Below, one piece after another: positions 8,778 to 16,343 of a DNA stretch of 64,000 nt. Each line of letters begins with the position of its first letter. Positions within the stretch are counted from its first letter, which is position 1. The DNA comes from DASRYH01 sp035687245 (GTDB lineage: Bacteria > Actinomycetota > Coriobacteriia > Anaerosomatales > PHET01). Below the pieces are notes generated by a model. It was not told the DNA's origin and ran no database searches. It saw nothing but the letters and a program-made list of their open reading frames with translations. Where the stretch lies: positions 1-64,000 of the forward strand of contig DASRYH010000063.1 of assembly GCA_035687245.1 (NCBI GenBank). The letters are read 5' to 3'. The translations under genes were made by a program, and so were the position numbers.

Positions 8778-9890
8778 CTAGCGCTGCCGCTTGCCCTTCG
8801 GCTCTTGTTTGTAGAAGCGCTTCACGGCCTTGGCGATCGCCTTGTTGGTCTTCTCCTTCTCCGCCCACGCCTTCTGGTCGCGGCGGCGGGAGAGCTCGTC
8901 CATCTCATTCACCAAGCGCTGGTAGCTTTCGAGGCGGCGTTCAGCGAGGTCTCCTTCGGCAACCGCAGCAAGCACCGCGCAGCCGGGCTCGCTCGTGTGC
9001 GTGCAGTCGCCGAAGCGGCAGCGTACGGCGAGCTCCTCGATGTCGGGGAAGGCGGCTTCGAGCCCGTCTTCGGCATCCCACAGGCCGAGCCCGCGCATTC
9101 CGGGTGTGTCGATGATGACGCCGCCGTCGGGGATGGTGACGATCTCGCGTGCGACAGTGATGTGGCGGCCCTTGTCGTCGCCTACGCGCACCTCGCCGGT
9201 GGCTTGCAGCTCGGCCCCCACGAGCCGGTTGACGAGCGTGGACTTGCCCACGCCCGAGGCGCCGAGCAGTGCAGCAGTGACGCCCTGGGGCACGCGGGCT
9301 CGCACGTCTTCGATGCCGATGCCCGTGACCGCGCTCTCCACGATGACATCGACGCCGAATGCCACCTCTTCGGCGTGCTTGAACTGGTCGTCAGCCGAAT
9401 CGACGAGGTCGGCCTTGGTCAGCACGACGACCGGCTGCGCGCCACTCTCCCACGCCACCACGAGCTCGCGCTCGAGGCGGCGGATGTTGATGCCGTGTCC
9501 GGAAAGGGACTGCACGACGAAGACGACGTCGATGTTTGCGATGAGTACCTGCTCGCCGGTCTCTTCGCCCGGGTCGCGCCGCGCGAACGCGCTCTTGCGG
9601 GGCAGGATCGCCTCGATGATGGGCATCTCGTGACCTTCGGGGCGCGCGATAGCCACCCAGTCGCCCACGACCGCGCGGCTGGTGGACGCGTCCGCGGTCT
9701 TCACGAGATGCGTCGCCGGCTCCGCGCGCTCGAGCCCCGTACCTGTCGCGATCAGCGGCAGTCCGCGGTCGACGCGAGCCACGCGAGCCAGCTCGAAGCC
9801 CGGCTCTTCGAGAGATGCGAACAGCGCCCGCTCCCTGTCGGTCAGGCCGAGCTCTTCGAGCGAATTGATATGTACAGCGTCTTCAGGCAC
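8778..9890 (-). CDS. rsgA: Ribosome biogenesis GTPase RsgA
   Basis: The ~370-residue circularly permuted GTPase has an N-terminal OB fold, then G4 VVLTKADL before G1 GASGVGKSTLVN and G3 IDTPGMRGLG, the order diagnostic of RsgA/YjeQ. A C-terminal zinc finger is seen (CRFGDCTHTSEPGC). RsgA helps 30S subunit maturation. The C-terminus is Lys/Arg-rich. I place the start at GTG 9890; a -10-like TATTCT ends 6 nt before it, which would make a leaderless mRNA. The in-frame GTG 9935 is an alternative. Upstream is a divergent small gene. Confidence 0.92.
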   Translation of the reverse strand: MPEDAVHINSLEELGLTDRERALFASLEEPGFELARVARVDRGLPLIATGTGLERAEPATHLVKTADASTSRAVVGDWVAIARPEGHEMPIIEAILPRKSAFARRDPGEETGEQVLIANIDVVFVVQSLSGHGINIRRLERELVVAWESGAQPVVVLTKADLVDSADDQFKHAEEVAFGVDVIVESAVTGIGIEDVRARVPQGVTAALLGASGVGKSTLVNRLVGAELQATGEVRVGDDKGRHITVAREIVTIPDGGVIIDTPGMRGLGLWDAEDGLEAAFPDIEELAVRCRFGDCTHTSEPGCAVLAAVAEGDLAERRLESYQRLVNEMDELSRRRDQKAWAEKEKTNKAIAKAVKRFYKQEPKGKRQR

Positions 9891-9896
9891 CCCAGT

Positions 9897-9902
9897 AGAA
9901 TA
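9897..9902 (-). promoter_or_regulatory. Candidate -10 box for a leaderless rsgA transcript
   Basis: On the minus strand TATTCT is followed by six bases and then GTG 9890, placing the expected transcription start at or next to the start codon. There is no Shine-Dalgarno sequence. The overlapping plus-strand reading TAGAAT (9896-9901) could also serve as the -10 of the divergent gene. No convincing -35 was seen for either. Confidence 0.35.
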
Positions 9903-9960
9903 CCCGAGCGGGTACAAACCACCTGCACGTGCCACATGTGAAGACGATCAGGAGCCAGCC

Positions 9961-10338
9961 GTGATTGAGAAGACAGTCGCCGAAAAAGCGCGGGTGAAGC
10001 CGGGAGTCGCGGTCGCGACTATCAACGCAGTGCAGCCGGTCGTCGACTGCCTCGGGCTGCCAGGCGACGCCGTGTTCGTTGCCCCGGACGCCGCTGACAT
10101 CGTGATGCTGTTCGTGAACACCCAAGCCGAGCTCGACGCAGAGCTGCCGAAGGCAGTCGCCGCCCTTAAGCCGGGCGCGGCAGTCTGGGTCTTCTTCAAG
10201 AAGGGCGCGAAGGCGGCTGGCTACGACATGAACCGGGACAGCGTCTGGTACGCGGCCGAGCCGCTGGGCCTGAGGCCGCTGGGCATCGTCGGCATCGACG
10301 ACACGTGGTCGGCGTTCAGGCTACGGCCCGGCGCGTAG
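9961..10338 (+). CDS. Small DUF3052-like protein
   Basis: The 125-residue protein starts at GTG 9961 with AGGAG 7 nt upstream. It is predicted to be soluble and alpha/beta, with KPGVAVATINA, a central DIVMLFVNTQAELDAEL and WVFFKKG. The pattern of a glycolytic-like Rossmann half with a late aromatic W resembles the DUF3052 group, small proteins of unknown function common in Actinobacteria. No catalytic motif is visible. It is divergent from rsgA and convergent with metW, so context gives no function. Confidence 0.6.
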   Translation: MIEKTVAEKARVKPGVAVATINAVQPVVDCLGLPGDAVFVAPDAADIVMLFVNTQAELDAELPKAVAALKPGAAVWVFFKKGAKAAGYDMNRDSVWYAAEPLGLRPLGIVGIDDTWSAFRLRPGA

Positions 10339-10344
10339 ACGGAG

Positions 10345-10968
10345 CTACTTGGCGCTACGCACTACCGCGACGGCCATGTCGGCGAAGAGGTTCGGCCAGA
10401 AGCGCGACCGGCGCACACCCTCGGTACCCCAGCTCTCGCTCGCGAGCGCGATCTCGTTTTCGATGCGCCCGCCGTTGGCCGCCACGAAGTCGCGAAAGTC
10501 CACGAGCGTGGTGTGGTGGATGTTGGGCGTGTCGTACCACGAGAACGGGATCGACTTCGATACCGGCATCCGGCCCTTGAGCGCCAGGTAGCCGCGCACC
10601 TTCCAGTGGCCGAAGTTCGGGAACGAGACGATGCCGCGCTCCCCCACCCGCAGCATCTCGCGCAGCACGAAAGCCGGCTTGCGCACGACCTGCAGTGTCT
10701 GCGACAGGATCACGACGTCGAAACTGTGGTCGGGGTAGCCCGAAAGCCCCTCGTCGAGGTCGGCTTGCACGACCGAGAGGCCGCGACCCACCGCGACCGC
10801 GATGTCGGAGCGGTCGAGCTCGATGCCGCGTACGGTGCAGCCGCGCTCATCGCGCAGGTGCGCCATGAGCGAGCCATCGCTGCAGCCCAAGTCCAGCACG
10901 CGCGAGCCTTCCGGCACGAGCGCAGTGATGAAGCGCAGGTCGCTTCTGAGCAGGTCCGAGGGGCTCAT
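10345..10968 (-). CDS. metW: Methionine biosynthesis protein MetW
   Basis: The 207-residue class I methyltransferase-like protein has the SAM-binding motif VLDLGCSDGSLMAHL, the acidic ELDRSDIAVAVGRG and the family signature FPNFGHWKVR. MetW is found paired with MetX and supports homoserine acylation. The start ATG 10968 has AGGGAG 6 nt upstream and overlaps the metX stop by 4 nt (ATGA), indicating translational coupling. It is the last gene of metY-metX-metW. Whether it methylates anything is not known for the family. Confidence 0.9.
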   Translation of the reverse strand: MSPSDLLRSDLRFITALVPEGSRVLDLGCSDGSLMAHLRDERGCTVRGIELDRSDIAVAVGRGLSVVQADLDEGLSGYPDHSFDVVILSQTLQVVRKPAFVLREMLRVGERGIVSFPNFGHWKVRGYLALKGRMPVSKSIPFSWYDTPNIHHTTLVDFRDFVAANGGRIENEIALASESWGTEGVRRSRFWPNLFADMAVAVVRSAK

Positions 10969-12263
10969 CGCGCACTCCCTTCGGCAGCAGCGGGTGCTTC
11001 GGCGGCCCGCTTCGCGCGCTCGTTGGCAAGCGTCCATGCGAGCGTCGGCACGATGAGCTCGTACTGCGCCTCGGGCTCGAGCAGGAAGGCGTCGTGGCCG
11101 TAGGGCGATGGGATCTCGGCGAAGCTCACTTCGGCGTCGCCGGTCCGCAGAGCGTCCACGAGCTCGACGCTCTCGCACGTCGGGAAGAGCCAGTCGCTTG
11201 AGAACGACAGCACGAGGTAGCGCACGGGCGTGCCCGCCAGCGCGTCGGCAAGCGAATCCGCGCCTGCCGAAAGGTCGAAGTAGTCCATCGCCTTCGTCAT
11301 ATAGAGGTAGGTATTGGCGTCGAAGCGCTCGGTGAAGCGCTTGCCCTGGTAGGCCAGGTAGCTCTCCACCTCGAACTCGGTCACGAACTCGAAGGCGAGT
11401 TCGTCCCGGCCGCGAAGCCGCCTGCCGAACTTCTCTCGCATCGACTCGTCGGAGAGGTAGGTGATGTGGCCGATCATGCGCGCGACCGCGAGGCCGTGGC
11501 GGGGCACGGCACCCTCGTAGTAGTCGCCGTTGTTGAAAGCGGCGTCACCAAGAATCGCCGTTCGTCCCACTTCGTTGAACGCGATGGCCTGCGCCGCAAG
11601 GCGCCAGGTCGTAGCGATCGCCAGGCATGCCGCGGTGCGATGCGGATAGCGGCGCGCGAAGGAGAGCGCCTGCATGCCGCCCATCGAGCCACCGGCCACG
11701 GCCAGCAGCCGCTCGATACCCAGCTCGTCGAGCAGCTGCGCAGCGACGTCTGCCATGTCCTCGATAGTCACGACCGGAAACGCGAGGCCGAAGGGCTTGC
11801 CGGTCTCGGGGTTGGTGCTGGAGGGCCCGATAGAGCCCGAGCAACCGCCGATGACGTTGGCGCAGACGATGAAGTAGCGGTCGGTGTCGAAGGCCTTACC
11901 TGGCCCCACGAAGCCGTCCCACCAGCCCGGGCGGATCGCGTCGGCAGGCGCTGCATCCGGGTCGCCCGTCGCTGTCGCCGAAGGCGACCAGTCGGGGCCG
12001 TCTTCCGGCTTCCAGCCTGCCGCGAGGGCCTCTGACTCGCGCCACCCGGCGACGTGCGCGTCGCCGGAGAGCGCGTGGCAGAGCAAGATCGCGTTGTCGC
12101 GAGCCTCAGAGAGCGTGCCGAGCGTCTCGTAGACGACGTGCGCTGTCTCCAAGACCTCGCCCGACGCGAGGGCGACGTTCTCGAGGGTGAGCAGGCGTGA
12201 GGAGACGACGCCGGCTGAGCCGACGTCGTCCCACACACGCTTCTGTGTACAGTCAGTCTCCAT
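10965..12263 (-). CDS. metX: Homoserine O-acyltransferase MetX
   Basis: The 432-residue alpha/beta-hydrolase transfers an acyl group (acetyl or succinyl) to homoserine, the first committed step of methionine synthesis. Motifs include ILLCHALSGDAHVAG (oxyanion region), the nucleophile elbow AGGSMGGMQAL (Ser), FSSDWLFP (Asp) and GHDAFLLE (His), together the full catalytic triad. An N-terminal extension of ~20 residues and an Ala-rich tail are atypical but harmless. It sits 3 nt after metY and overlaps metW. Acetyl- versus succinyl-CoA preference cannot be settled; the partner MetY suggests O-acetylhomoserine. Confidence 0.94.
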   Translation of the reverse strand: METDCTQKRVWDDVGSAGVVSSRLLTLENVALASGEVLETAHVVYETLGTLSEARDNAILLCHALSGDAHVAGWRESEALAAGWKPEDGPDWSPSATATGDPDAAPADAIRPGWWDGFVGPGKAFDTDRYFIVCANVIGGCSGSIGPSSTNPETGKPFGLAFPVVTIEDMADVAAQLLDELGIERLLAVAGGSMGGMQALSFARRYPHRTAACLAIATTWRLAAQAIAFNEVGRTAILGDAAFNNGDYYEGAVPRHGLAVARMIGHITYLSDESMREKFGRRLRGRDELAFEFVTEFEVESYLAYQGKRFTERFDANTYLYMTKAMDYFDLSAGADSLADALAGTPVRYLVLSFSSDWLFPTCESVELVDALRTGDAEVSFAEIPSPYGHDAFLLEPEAQYELIVPTLAWTLANERAKRAAEAPAAAEGSAR

Positions 12264-12266
12264 GGT

Positions 12267-13571
12267 CTAGACCTGAGCCAGCGCCTGATCGAGGTCGGCG
12301 ATGATGTCGTCGATGCTCTCGATACCCACGGACAGGCGCACGAAGTCGTCGCTGATGCCGGCGCGCTGAAGCTCCTCGGCAGACAGCTGCGAGTGCGTGG
12401 TCGACGCAGGATGGATGATAAGCGACTTGGCGTCGCCCACGTTAGCAAGGTGGCTGAACAGCTCGACCGAGTCGATCAGCTTCACTCCGGCCTCGCGGCC
12501 GCCCTTCACGCCGAAGACGACGACACCGCCGTAGCCGTTCTCGAGGTACTTGTCGGCGTTGGCCTTGGTGGGGTGCGAGTCGAGGCCCGGATACGCGACC
12601 CACTCGACCTTCGGGTGGTTCTCGAGGTACTTGGCGACGGCAAGCGCGTTGTCGCTGTGGCGCTGGACGCGAAGCGAGAGCGTCTCGACGCCGAGCAGGA
12701 ACTGCTGGGCATTGAACGGCGAGAGCGAGGAGCCGAGGTCGCGGAGCAGGTTCACGCGAGCGCGGAACGCAAACGCGACGTTGCCCAGGCCCGCGAAGTC
12801 CTTGAAGACGTCCCAGAACTTCAGGCCGTGGTAAGACTCGTCGGGCTCGGTGAAGTACGGGTGGCGGCCGCCGCCCCAGTCGAAGTTGCCGCCGTCGACG
12901 ATGATGCCGCCGATGGAAGTGCCGTGGCCGCCCAGCCACTTGGTGAGCGACTCAACAACCACTGCTGCGCCATGCTCGATCGGGCGCGAGAGGTACGGCG
13001 TGGCGAAGGTGTTGTCCACCACGAGCGGGATGTTGAAGGAGCGACCCAGCTCTGCCAGCGCGCCGATATCGGGCACGTCGAGGCGCGGGTTGCCGATCGT
13101 CTCGACGAACCACGCCTTGGTGGTCTCGTCGCTAGCCTTGGCGAAGCCCTCAGTGTCGGTGGTCTCGACGAAGCGGACCTCGATGCCAAGGCGGCGGAAG
13201 GTGTGCAGGAAGATGTTCCAGGTGCCGCCGTAGAGCGAGGTCGAGGCGACGATCGAGTCGCCCGAACCCGCGACGTTGAGGAGCGAGAGTACTTCGGCAG
13301 CGTGACCGGAGGAGACCGCGAGTGCCGCGGTGCCGCCCTCAAGCTGGGCGATGCGCTGCTCGAGCACGTCGTTGGTCGGGTTCATGATGCGCGAGTAGAT
13401 GTTGCCCAGAGCGCGCAGGCCGAAGAGGTCGGCGGCGTGTTCGGCGGAGTCGAAGTTGTAGGCGACCGTCTGATAGATCGGAACGGCGCGCGAGCCGGTG
13501 GTGGGGTCGGCCTTGGCGCCGCCGTGGACGGCGCGGGTGTCGAACGAAGGGTTCTTGGCGTCGGAGCTCAT
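12267..13571 (-). CDS. metY: O-acetylhomoserine sulfhydrylase (aminocarboxypropyltransferase) MetY
   Basis: The 434-residue Cys/Met-metabolism PLP enzyme converts O-acetylhomoserine plus sulfide to homocysteine. Motifs are FDTRAVHGGAKADPTTGSR at the N-terminus, YSRIMNPTNDVLEQRIAQLEGG, VDNTFATPYLSRP and the PLP lysine in VVESLTKWLGGHG. Length fits the long OAH-sulfhydrylase branch rather than cystathionine gamma-synthase (~380). ATG 13571 is preceded by GAGGA. It is the first gene of metYXW, and its 5' leader contains a short Met-rich ORF and hairpins. Confidence 0.95.
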   Translation of the reverse strand: MSSDAKNPSFDTRAVHGGAKADPTTGSRAVPIYQTVAYNFDSAEHAADLFGLRALGNIYSRIMNPTNDVLEQRIAQLEGGTAALAVSSGHAAEVLSLLNVAGSGDSIVASTSLYGGTWNIFLHTFRRLGIEVRFVETTDTEGFAKASDETTKAWFVETIGNPRLDVPDIGALAELGRSFNIPLVVDNTFATPYLSRPIEHGAAVVVESLTKWLGGHGTSIGGIIVDGGNFDWGGGRHPYFTEPDESYHGLKFWDVFKDFAGLGNVAFAFRARVNLLRDLGSSLSPFNAQQFLLGVETLSLRVQRHSDNALAVAKYLENHPKVEWVAYPGLDSHPTKANADKYLENGYGGVVVFGVKGGREAGVKLIDSVELFSHLANVGDAKSLIIHPASTTHSQLSAEELQRAGISDDFVRLSVGIESIDDIIADLDQALAQV

Positions 13572-13629
13572 GTCATGTCCTCATTTTCGGATTCGTGTCT
13601 GTACTGGAAGTTGATTCCCGACCTTGGAA

Positions 13630-13731
13630 CTACTGGTCGGCCGAAGGCCGCCCGAGTCCGGCGCAAACGCCGATAGACCCGGGCTGGGTCATCATCATGT
13701 CCATACACATCACGAAACCGAGGACTTTCAT
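13630..13731 (-). CDS. Methionine-rich leader peptide upstream of metYXW
   Basis: A 33-codon ORF lies between the promoter and metY. It begins MKVLGFVMCMDMMM and contains six methionines in the first 14 residues, three of them consecutive, plus two cysteines. GGAGG lies 14 nt upstream of its ATG, a long but plausible spacing. Its 3' half folds into two hairpins. Amino-acid-rich leaders of this form (as in trp or his attenuation) sense charged tRNA by ribosome stalling, so this one could sense methionyl-tRNA for methionine synthesis. That mechanism is inferred from sequence only; no homologue was checked. Confidence 0.7.
   Translation of the reverse strand: MKVLGFVMCMDMMMTQPGSIGVCAGLGRPSADQ
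13638..13683 (-). promoter_or_regulatory. Attenuator-like hairpins in the met leader
   Basis: Within the second half of the leader ORF the RNA can form a stem of CCCGGGT (13683-13677) with ACTCGGG (13657-13651), containing an inner CGGCG/CGCCG hairpin. A second hairpin, CGGCC-TTC-GGCCG (13650-13638), follows. There is no U-tract, so this is not a standard intrinsic terminator; translational or Rho-dependent control is possible. The metY Shine-Dalgarno is not within these stems. Confidence 0.5.
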
Positions 13732-13799
13732 GTTGCTCTAACGCACCTCCTTCGAGCGATAGGGCCGCGGCGCTCGACGCCTGCGGCGGGTTGCTGGTG

Positions 13800-13828
13800 A
13801 CATTAACGGCGTCACCATCGAGCGTCAA
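13800..13828 (-). promoter_or_regulatory. Strong sigma-70-type promoter for metYXW
   Basis: On the minus strand TTGACG (13828-13823) and TAATGT (13805-13800) are separated by exactly 17 bp. Five of six -35 bases match TTGACA. The predicted start lies near 13793, giving a ~220-nt leader that includes the Met-rich ORF. This is one of the best promoter matches in the window. Confidence 0.75.
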
Positions 13829-14001
13829 CCACTTAATCCGCACTCCCGCGTGGGCATTTCCGCAAGCGGTGCCAGAACGCGCGGCAAGCGGCGCGAGCCG
13901 ATAGCGCACCCGCGCGTGCCTGCGCTACAGTTGAAAAGCCGCACAAATCCCCTGCTTGCCGAAGCCCCGCTAGCATCAGCGAACCCTTTCGGAGGCACTT
14001 C

Positions 14002-15600
14002 ATGAGCGACTCTCTGCTCCTCGGCATGGCCGGCACCACGCCCGTCAACCTGCTGCTGCCGATGGCCAACCGCCATGGCCTCGTGGCCGGAGCAACCGGT
14101 ACCGGCAAGACGGTCACCCTCCAGTCGCTTGCCGAAAGCTTCTCGCGCGCTGGCGTTCCGGTCTTTGCTGCAGACATCAAGGGCGACCTGTCTGGCATCG
14201 GCACCGAGGGCGGGGGCAACGAGAAGGTGACTGCCCGCCTCGAGCAGCTGGGTCTTTCGGCGGGCTGGGACATTACCGCCACCCCGGTCGTCTTCTGGGA
14301 CGTCTTCGGGCAGCAGGGCCACCCCGTGCGCATGACCGTCTCCGAAGTGGGCCCGCTCATGATGGCCCGCCTGCTCGAGCTCAACGACGTGCAGGAGGGC
14401 GTCTTGAGCGTCGTCTTCCGTGTAGCCGACGACAACGGGCTGCTGCTGCTGGACCTCAAGGACCTGCGAGCGATGCTCGCTTTCGTGGCGGAGAACGCCG
14501 AAGACGTTCAGCGCGAGTACGGACTCGTGTCTGATGCGAGTGTCGGTGCGATCCAGCGCTCGCTGCTGTCGCTCGAGGACCAGGGTGGCGACGAGCTCTT
14601 CGGCGAACCCGCGCTCGACCTCTTCGACTTCATGCGCACCGACTCGAACGGTCGCGGGTACGTGAACCTGCTTGCCTCCGACCGCCTGATGCAGTCGCCG
14701 CGTGCCTATTCAACGCTGCTGCTGTGGCTGCTCTCCGAGCTCTTCGAGCGCCTGCCCGAGGCCGGCGACCTGGACAAGCCCAAGCTCGTCTTCTTCTTCG
14801 ACGAGGCGCACCTGCTCTTCGACGACGCCCCCGCTCCGCTGCTCAACAAGATCGAACAGGTCGTGCGGCTCGTTCGCTCCAAAGGCGTGGGCATCTACTT
14901 CGTGACGCAGAACCCCATCGACATCCCCGATGACGTGCTGGGTCAGCTGAGCAACAAGGTGCAGCACGCGCTGCGCGCCTTCACGCCGAAGGACCAGAAG
15001 GCCGTGCAGGCCATGGCGGAGAACTTCCGGGTGAACCCGGCGATCGACGTCGCCACCGCCGTCACCGAACTCGGAGTCGGCGAAGCACTGATCTCGGTGC
15101 TTGACGAGAAAGGCTCCCCGACGCCGGTCGAGCGTGCGTTCATCGTCCCGCCACACAGCCGCATCGGTGCGATCTCGCCTGAGACTCGTGCGGCCGCGAT
15201 CGCCGCCTCGACGATGGCGGGCAAGTACGACGCCGACATCGACCGCGAGAGCGCCTACGAGATGCTCAAGGCCCGCGCCGCTGCCGAAGATGCCGCAGCA
15301 GCAGCCGCTGCCGCGCCCGTCGCAGCCGCGATTCCGATGGCCGCCCCTGCCGCTGCGCCCGCGCAGGCAGCACCGGCACCCGCCGCAGAGCCGGCGGAGG
15401 CACCTGCGCCTAAGAAGGCCAAGAAGCAGATCGACACGGCCGCGATGGCTGGCGGAGCAGCGGTTGCCGCTGGCGTGGCCGGCTCGCTCATGAAGGCCTT
15501 CGGCCAGAGTGCGGTTCGCGCGGTGGGCTACCAGATCGGCCGCGAGATCAGCCGAGGCCTGCTGGGCAGCATGACCGGCAAGGGCAGCAAGCGCGGCTAG
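14002..15600 (+). CDS. HerA-like / DUF853 family ATPase
   Basis: The 532-residue P-loop ATPase has Walker A GATGTGKTVTLQ near residue 35, an extended DIKGDLSG segment, and Walker B KLVFFFDEAHLLF about residue 265, followed by FVTQNPIDIPDDVLGQL. These features are those of the DUF853 'helicase HerA-like C-terminal' group, FtsK/HerA-related ring ATPases. An Ala/Pro-rich low-complexity linker (residues ~430-475) leads to a basic C-terminus with alternating small residues. The start ATG follows TTCGGAGGCACTTC with GGAGG. The physiological role of the family is unclear. Confidence 0.88.
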   Translation: MSDSLLLGMAGTTPVNLLLPMANRHGLVAGATGTGKTVTLQSLAESFSRAGVPVFAADIKGDLSGIGTEGGGNEKVTARLEQLGLSAGWDITATPVVFWDVFGQQGHPVRMTVSEVGPLMMARLLELNDVQEGVLSVVFRVADDNGLLLLDLKDLRAMLAFVAENAEDVQREYGLVSDASVGAIQRSLLSLEDQGGDELFGEPALDLFDFMRTDSNGRGYVNLLASDRLMQSPRAYSTLLLWLLSELFERLPEAGDLDKPKLVFFFDEAHLLFDDAPAPLLNKIEQVVRLVRSKGVGIYFVTQNPIDIPDDVLGQLSNKVQHALRAFTPKDQKAVQAMAENFRVNPAIDVATAVTELGVGEALISVLDEKGSPTPVERAFIVPPHSRIGAISPETRAAAIAASTMAGKYDADIDRESAYEMLKARAAAEDAAAAAAAAPVAAAIPMAAPAAAPAQAAPAPAAEPAEAPAPKKAKKQIDTAAMAGGAAVAAGVAGSLMKAFGQSAVRAVGYQIGREISRGLLGSMTGKGSKRG

Positions 15601-15613
15601 ACGCGCTAAACTC

Positions 15614-15640
15614 GACAGACCCCCGAAGAAGAGGTCTGTC
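15614..15640 (+). promoter_or_regulatory. Hairpin immediately before the flavin reductase start codon
   Basis: GACAGACC (15614-15621) and GGTCTGTC (15633-15640) form an 8-bp stem that ends exactly at the ATG at 15641, with the Shine-Dalgarno-like GAAGAGG partly in the loop and partly in the stem. A -10-like TAAACT (15607-15612) is just upstream, so whether the whole stem is transcribed is uncertain. It may limit translation, or act as a DNA operator. Confidence 0.4.
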
Positions 15641-16213
15641 ATGAAGAAGAGACTGGGTCCGGCCGAACGCCTCTACCCGATGCCGTGCGCGCTCGTCGTC
15701 GGCGGCACTATGGAGAAGGCCGACACGCTGGCCGTCGCCTGGATCAACGTGATGAGCTCGACGCCGCCCACGATCGCGATGGGCCTGCGCGAGACTCGCA
15801 AGACGCTCGAGCTGATGCGCGAGACCGGCACCTTCACCGTGAACCTGCCGTCGGCATCCCTCGTGCGCGAGGTCGACTACTGCGGTATCGCAAGCGGACA
15901 CTCCGCCGACAAGTTCGCGGCCACCGGCCTGCGCCTCGTCCCTGGCGCGGTCGTCCCCACGCCGATCATCGAGCAGTGCCCCTTCAACATCGAGTGCCGA
16001 ATCAGCGGCGAGCACGAGGTCGGCTCCTATCGGGTCATCTTCGGCGAGATCGTCGAGACGCATGCCGACGAGTCCGTCCTTGCCGAAGACGACGCCATCG
16101 ACATGGCCGCCCTCGACCCGCTCGTCTACATCCCGGGCCTGCGCGAATACCACCGCCTGGGTGGCAAGGTGGCCGACGCCTATACGGTTGGTCGCGAGCT
16201 GCTTACCGAATAG
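15641..16213 (+). CDS. Flavin reductase family protein (flavoredoxin-like)
   Basis: The 190-residue protein matches the FMN-binding split-barrel flavin reductase/flavoredoxin family: an N-terminal PMPCALVVGG, a central VAWINVMSSTPPTIAMGLRETRKT and a tail LDPLVYIPGLREYHRLG. In anaerobes such proteins carry electrons between ferredoxin-type donors and acceptors, or bind FMN as small redox proteins. A single-Cys DYCG lies mid-sequence. It follows the HerA-like gene by 40 bp and has its own hairpin in front, so it may be transcribed separately. The specific redox partner is unknown. Confidence 0.85.
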   Translation: MKKRLGPAERLYPMPCALVVGGTMEKADTLAVAWINVMSSTPPTIAMGLRETRKTLELMRETGTFTVNLPSASLVREVDYCGIASGHSADKFAATGLRLVPGAVVPTPIIEQCPFNIECRISGEHEVGSYRVIFGEIVETHADESVLAEDDAIDMAALDPLVYIPGLREYHRLGGKVADAYTVGRELLTE

Positions 16214-16263
16214 CGGGTGTCGGCGGCCATTCGGCAATTAATTCTTACCTATTTGGTCAGCTT

Positions 16264-16305
16264 TTGACTGAAGTCAATTGCGGATGCGGCGGATCGGGGT
16301 ATCAC
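16264..16305 (+). promoter_or_regulatory. CRP/FNR-type box and -10 for the hemerythrin gene
   Basis: TTGACTGAAGTCAA (16264-16277) is a perfect TTGAC-N4-GTCAA palindrome of the CRP/FNR class. A -10-like TATCAC follows at 16300-16305. With a start near 16312 the palindrome would be centred at -41.5, the classical class II activator position. The gene begins at 16344 with GAAGG as ribosome site. Which regulator binds (FNR, DNR, HcpR or NtcA-like) is not decidable here. Confidence 0.6.
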
Positions 16306-16343
16306 CGGTAGTGAGGTAACACGCGACGGAAGGCGTACCCGCG

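Noticed and set aside
13572..13830. SAM (S-box) riboswitch upstream of metY
   Set aside because: None of the conserved SAM-I core sequences was found; the leader is instead occupied by a Met-rich ORF and hairpins.
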